Shown here piece after piece: positions 60,166 to 64,000 of a stretch of DNA of 64,000 nt. This DNA is from Hyphomicrobiales bacterium (GTDB taxonomy: Bacteria; Pseudomonadota; Alphaproteobacteria; Rhizobiales; Rhizobiaceae), in NCBI GenBank assembly GCA_900471925.1, contig UCGV01000002.1:62001-126000 (forward strand), given 5' to 3'. How positions within the stretch are numbered: position 1 is the first letter of the stretch; each line of letters begins with the position of its first letter. Position numbers and translations under genes: made by a program. The notes beneath the pieces are model-generated. The model saw only the letters and a list, made by a program, of their open reading frames with translations. It did not search any database and was not told where the DNA came from.

Positions 60166-61056
60166 TCATCTTTGGCAAGTGGCGCAATAGAAGGTGGACC
60201 GGCCAGCCTGCACGATGCGCGAGACCGTACCGCCACAGCCCGGCGTGCGGCAAGTTAGACCTTCGCGATCATAGACGGAAAAGGAATGCTGGAAATAACC
60301 AAGCGAACCATCCGTCTGAATATGGTCGCGCAACGAGGATCCACCGGCGGCGATCGCATCCGCGATGACATCACGAATGCAACTGACCAAAAGGTTCAGC
60401 GCTTCCTTCGGCTTGCCCGTTTTCGTCACCAGCGTGCCGGCCGCGCGTGTCGGCAACAGATGCGCCCGCCAGAGCGCCTCGCAGACATATATGTTGCCCA
60501 ACCCGGCAATGTTCTTCTGGTCCAGCAACGCGCTCTTCAGCGGCTGCGCCTTGCCGTCGAACCGTTCGGCCAGATAGGCCGCCGACAATTCATTGCCTGT
60601 GGGTTCCGGTCCCAGGCCGAACAGGAAAGGATTGATGTCGAGTTCGGAGCGGTCGGCAATATCCATGAAGCCGAAGCGGCGCGGATCATTATAGATGACG
60701 CGGCGCGCACCACCTTCGACTTGCAGATGGAAGATGGCGTGGTCGTGCTTCTCGTCCTTCGAGCGTTCGTGATGGAAATCGCCCGGTGTGGCCGCAAGCG
60801 CCCCCTCCTCGATCCGGAAAGAACCGGACATGCCGAGGTGGGAGATGATCGTCTTGCCGCTGTCGAGATCGATCAGCAGATATTTGGCCCGCCGCCCAAG
60901 GCCGATGATCGTGCGGCCGGAAACCTGGCTTTCGAAATCCGGCGGGAAAGGAAACCGCAGATCCCCGCGGCGCAATTCCAGCCTTTCGATGTGCGCGCCT
61001 TCCATTGCGGGCGTCAGGCCGCGCTTTACCGTTTCGACTTCTGGCAATTCCGGCAT
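60166..61056 (-). CDS. mutM: formamidopyrimidine-DNA glycosylase (Fpg)
   Basis: Removes 8-oxoguanine and cuts the abasic site. The 296-residue protein begins [14 protein letters not shown], with catalytic Pro2 and Glu3, and ends in a zinc finger ([12 protein letters not shown] then FYCATCQR). The ATG at 61056 is fixed by Pro2. An insertion of about 20 residues (around 86-105, with [16 protein letters not shown]) is typical of alphaproteobacterial Fpg. It is divergent from ubiE. Confidence 0.97.
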   Translation of the reverse strand: MPELPEVETVKRGLTPAMEGAHIERLELRRGDLRFPFPPDFESQVSGRTIIGLGRRAKYLLIDLDSGKTIISHLGMSGSFRIEEGALAATPGDFHHERSKDEKHDHAIFHLQVEGGARRVIYNDPRRFGFMDIADRSELDINPFLFGLGPEPTGNELSAAYLAERFDGKAQPLKSALLDQKNIAGLGNIYVCEALWRAHLLPTRAAGTLVTKTGKPKEALNLLVSCIRDVIADAIAAGGSSLRDHIQTDGSLGYFQHSFSVYDREGLTCRTPGCGGTVSRIVQAGRSTFYCATCQR

Positions 61057-61209
61057 CTTAACCCATCTATGTCTAACGTGTTTCAACCGCCTGCGATGTG
61101 CGCTATAGCGCCAACGTGCCGCGGGCGGACCGTGGCCCACAGATAGCGCCGTGCCCTGGCTTTCGCTATGGTCGCCGCGCCGAATTCTTGACGTAAACGG
61201 AGTAGCTTG

Positions 61210-61986
61210 ATGTCAGACAGCCGGACCTCCGCCGATGGCGGCATGGAAACCTCCTACGGCTTCCGCGAAGTGCCGACCGGTGAGAAGCAGGGCCTCGTCA
61301 ACGAGGTCTTCCACAAGGTCGCCAAGCGCTACGACATCATGAACGACGTCATGTCCATGGGTATGCACCGCGTCTGGAAAGACGCGATGATCGCAGCGCT
61401 CAACCCGCGCAAGGAGCCGGGCTACAAGGTGCTCGACGTCGCCGGCGGTACTGGCGATATCGCCTTCCGGATCGTCGAAGCCTCCGACCGCCAGGCGCAT
61501 GCGACGGTGCTCGACATCAACGGCTCGATGCTCGGCGTCGGCGCCGAGCGGGCGGAAAAGAAGAAGCTTTCGGACAATCTGACCTTCATCGAAGCCAATG
61601 CCGAGGATCTTCCCTTCGAAGCCGGCAGTTTCGATGCCTATACGATCGCCTTCGGCATCCGCAACGTGCCGCGCATCGAGGTGGCGCTATCGGAAGCCTA
61701 TCGCGTGCTGAAGCGCGGCGGCCGGCTGTTGGTGCTGGAATTTTCGGAAGTGGACCTGCCCGTTCTCGACAAGGTCTATGACGCCTGGTCCTTCAATGCC
61801 ATTCCGAAATTCGGCAAGGCGATCACCGGCGATGCAGAACCCTATCAGTATCTCGTCGAGTCGATCCGCAAGTTTCCGAACCAGGAGAGTTTCGCGGCGA
61901 TGATCCGCACGGCCGGCTTCTCGCGCGTGACCTACACCAATTATACCGGCGGCATCGCGGCGCTGCATTCCGGCTGGAAGCTCTGA
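61210..61986 (+). CDS. ubiE: ubiquinone/menaquinone C-methyltransferase UbiE
   Basis: C-methyltransferase of ubiquinone synthesis. The 258-residue protein has the SAM loop [18 protein letters not shown] and the family segments [17 protein letters not shown] and AFGIRNVPR. The ATG at 61210 is preceded by a TTG at 61207 that is equally in frame. ubiB begins six bases after its stop. Confidence 0.96.
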   Translation: MSDSRTSADGGMETSYGFREVPTGEKQGLVNEVFHKVAKRYDIMNDVMSMGMHRVWKDAMIAALNPRKEPGYKVLDVAGGTGDIAFRIVEASDRQAHATVLDINGSMLGVGAERAEKKKLSDNLTFIEANAEDLPFEAGSFDAYTIAFGIRNVPRIEVALSEAYRVLKRGGRLLVLEFSEVDLPVLDKVYDAWSFNAIPKFGKAITGDAEPYQYLVESIRKFPNQESFAAMIRTAGFSRVTYTNYTGGIAALHSGWKL

Positions 61987-61991
61987 TCCGC

Positions 61992-63566
61992 ATGAGTGCT
62001 TTCGGGGCATATTTCAGGCTCGCAAGGGTCGGCTGGATTCTGGTGCGCGAAGGCGTCGTTTCGGCGCTGCCTTCGGAGGGCCTGCCGCCTTCCGTCAGCC
62101 TCGCGAAATCTTTTGTCGGCATGTTTGCGCGCAATCGCAGCAAACAGCAGAAGCGCAGCGATCGGCTGGCCAAGGCCGTCGAGCGGCTTGGGCCGTCCTA
62201 TGTAAAAATCGGGCAGTTCCTGGCGACACGCCCCGATGTGGTCGGCGTCGATTTCGCCGATGACCTTTCGCAGCTTCAGGACCGCATGGCCTTTTTCCCG
62301 GCGGCCGCCGCCAAGGCCAATATCGAGGGCTCCCTCGGGCGGCCGATCACGGATCTCTACGCGAGCTTCGGCGATCCGATTGCGGCGGCCTCGATCGCGC
62401 AGGTGCATGCGGCCGAGGTCGACACCCCGCAGGGACGCAAGAAGGTCGCCGTCAAGGTCGTGCGGCCCGGTGTCAGGGCGCGCTTTGCCCATGATATCGA
62501 GGCGATGTATCTGGTCGCCCACATGCAGGAACGCTTCATGCCGGCAAGCCGCCGTCTGCGGCCCGTCGAGGTGACGAAGACGCTGGAACAGACCACCAAG
62601 GTAGAAATGGACCTGCGTCTGGAAGCGGCGGCACTTTCGGAAATTGCCGAGAATACCGAGAAGGATCCCGGCTTCCGCGTGCCGAAAGTGGACTGGGAGC
62701 GCACCGGCCGCGACGTCATCACCATGGAGTGGATCGACGGCGTGAAAATGTCCGACGTCGAGGGCCTAAGGGCTGCCGGCCACGATCTCAACGCGCTTGC
62801 CGATACGCTGATCCAGTCCTTCCTGCGCCATACGCTTCGCGACGGTTTCTTCCATGCCGACATGCATCCCGGCAATCTCTTCGTCGACGCTGATGGCATG
62901 ATCGTTGCCGTCGACATGGGCATAGTCGGGCGCCTCGGCAAGAAGGAACGCCGGTTCCTCGCGGAGATCCTCTTCGGCTTCATCACCCGCGACTATATCC
63001 GGGTGGCACAGGTGCATTTCGAAGCCGGCTATGTACCGGGCCACCACAATGTGGAGAGCTTTGCCCAGGCGATCCGGGCGATCGGGGAGCCGATCCACGG
63101 CCAGCCCGCCGAGACGATCTCGATGGGCAAGCTGCTGACGCTGCTTTTCGAGGTGACCGAGCTTTTCGACATGCAGACACGGCCGGAACTGGTGATGCTG
63201 CAGAAGACGATGGTCGTCGTCGAAGGCGTCTCGCGCATGCTCAATCCGCGCTTCAACATGTGGAAGGCGTCCGAGCCCGTCGTCGGCGACTGGATCAAGA
63301 ACAACCTCGGTCCGAAGCGCATCGTTACCGATCTCAAGGACGGGCTGAAGGCGGCTGTGAAGCTTGCCGAGGCAGCACCCGAGATTGCCGCCCAGACCGA
63401 GAAGTTCCACCACCAGCTTCTGCATATGAGCGAGCACGGATTGCGCTTCGATGAGCAGACGGCAGAAGCCATCGGCAAGGCGGAAGCACGCCATAATCGC
63501 TCGGCCAAAGTAGCCCTCTGGATCATTGCGCTCGCACTTCTCTATATTGCCTGGATAATGAGCTGA
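61992..63566 (+). CDS. ubiB: ubiquinone biosynthesis ATPase/kinase UbiB
   Basis: Atypical protein-kinase-like (ABC1/ADCK) ATPase required for ubiquinone synthesis. The 524-residue protein has the KxGQ motif (GPSYVKIGQFLATRPD, about 66-81), the Ala-rich loop AAASIAQVHAAEV, catalytic-type DGFFHADMHPGNLFVDADG and one or two C-terminal membrane helices (about 505-524). ubiE-ubiB is a standard pair. Confidence 0.95.
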   Translation: MSAFGAYFRLARVGWILVREGVVSALPSEGLPPSVSLAKSFVGMFARNRSKQQKRSDRLAKAVERLGPSYVKIGQFLATRPDVVGVDFADDLSQLQDRMAFFPAAAAKANIEGSLGRPITDLYASFGDPIAAASIAQVHAAEVDTPQGRKKVAVKVVRPGVRARFAHDIEAMYLVAHMQERFMPASRRLRPVEVTKTLEQTTKVEMDLRLEAAALSEIAENTEKDPGFRVPKVDWERTGRDVITMEWIDGVKMSDVEGLRAAGHDLNALADTLIQSFLRHTLRDGFFHADMHPGNLFVDADGMIVAVDMGIVGRLGKKERRFLAEILFGFITRDYIRVAQVHFEAGYVPGHHNVESFAQAIRAIGEPIHGQPAETISMGKLLTLLFEVTELFDMQTRPELVMLQKTMVVVEGVSRMLNPRFNMWKASEPVVGDWIKNNLGPKRIVTDLKDGLKAAVKLAEAAPEIAAQTEKFHHQLLHMSEHGLRFDEQTAEAIGKAEARHNRSAKVALWIIALALLYIAWIMS

Positions 63567-63658
63567 GCGGGAACTGACAATTACATGATGTGTTCGGCAT
63601 TTGGGATATCCCGCCAGACGTGAGGCTCGCTTAGTCTCACCTCCATGGAGATGAGCAC

Positions 63659-64000
63659 ATGAAGCACGAACGTCCCGGAATCGAACTCAGCGGCCAGCCT
63701 TTCAGCTTTGCCGAGATGGCCAGAATCGGTTCCGGAAAGGTCGCGCTTTCCGCTTCGGAAATAGGCATGCAGCGCGTCAAGATCGCGCGTACCATCGTCG
63801 AGGATGCGATCGCAGCCGGCATGCCGGTTTACGGCGCGACGACTGGTGTGGGCGCCATGAAGGATGTCGAATGGTCGCCCGAAGATCTCGACGCCTTCAA
63901 TCTCGGCCTGGTGCGCGCTCATCACTTCGGTACCGGCACGCCCTTTTCCTGCCATGTCGTGCGCAATGCGATGGCGATGCGCGTCAACACGGCGCTGACC
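63659..64000 (+). CDS. aromatic amino acid (histidine/tyrosine-type) ammonia-lyase, 5' part
   Basis: The first 114 codons are visible; the gene runs off the right edge. The segment VYGATTGVGAM matches the YGxxTGxG loop of the HAL/PAL/TAL family, and LVRAHHFGTG lies where these enzymes have the substrate-selectivity pair (Ser-His in HAL, His-Leu in TAL). The MIO-forming Ala-Ser-Gly is outside the window, so activity cannot be judged. GGAG lies upstream of the ATG at 63659. No hut genes are visible nearby. Confidence 0.75.
   Translation, partial: MKHERPGIELSGQPFSFAEMARIGSGKVALSASEIGMQRVKIARTIVEDAIAAGMPVYGATTGVGAMKDVEWSPEDLDAFNLGLVRAHHFGTGTPFSCHVVRNAMAMRVNTALT

Overview
The window is a contiguous, almost fully coding piece of an alphaproteobacterial main chromosome, most likely from Rhizobium or the close Rhizobium/Agrobacterium group. 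The evidence is high GC, many four-base (ATGA) start/stop overlaps, rhizobial marker genes (mur, praR, olsA and olsB, the two-domain malic enzyme tme, glnD, rpoN with the Lpt genes) and the order dnaA - rpsT - enoyl-CoA hydratase - mutM / ubiE - ubiB. I see no insertion sequence, prophage, CRISPR array, tRNA, rRNA or plasmid gene.

Layout. 1-2 kb: translation and tRNA genes def-fmt-truA (truA runs off the left edge). 2-8.5 kb: a soluble globin-coupled chemoreceptor, rmuC, a ribokinase and a membrane chemoreceptor with a CheR/CheB docking tail. 8.6-13.9 kb: the reverse-strand cluster lptC-lptA-lptB-rpoN-hpf-ptsN (LPS transport, sigma-54, ribosome hibernation, nitrogen PTS). 14-21.6 kb: sppA, ihfB, a LapA-like membrane protein, a CoxG-like/GNAT pair, and a forward run of two RNA methyltransferases, lspA and a hybrid histidine kinase. 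21.7-33.8 kb: olsB, a VOC fusion protein, tme, mutS, a small unknown protein, glnD, murJ and a secreted M15-like peptidase. 34-45.8 kb: VOC, trpS, UspA, nfuA, then tsaB-rimI-mur-olsA-miaB-phoH-ybeY-CorC-lnt-praR. 46-50 kb: metK-trmB, a heat-shock pair (hsp20 plus DUF1150) behind a probable ROSE RNA thermometer, and a nucleoside hydrolase. 50-56.4 kb: grpE and hrcA facing rph-VOC-rdgB-hemW, and a saccharopine-dehydrogenase-like enzyme. 56.4-64 kb: dnaA with a long 5' region, rpsT, enoyl-CoA hydratase, mutM, ubiE-ubiB, and the first 114 codons of an aromatic amino acid lyase cut by the right edge.

Themes. Nitrogen control is represented by ptsN, rpoN and glnD; envelope biogenesis by LptABC, LspA, Lnt, MurJ, SppA and the two ornithine-lipid acyltransferases; proteostasis by hsp20, grpE, hrcA and hpf; replication and repair by dnaA, mutS, mutM, rmuC and rdgB.

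This is mainly a conserved housekeeping region and I do not see a convincing new multi-gene system. The signals most worth a second look are regulatory: seven GANTC (CcrM-type) sites within 272 bp upstream of dnaA, a ROSE-like hairpin that sequesters the hsp20 ribosome binding site, and inverted repeats upstream of praR, between the globin chemoreceptor and rmuC, and upstream of lptC. At the protein level they are a VOC domain fused to an ankyrin-type N-terminal module, a degenerate receiver inside the hybrid kinase, a small unknown gene between mutS and glnD, and an ammonia-lyase-like gene with an unusual selectivity motif.
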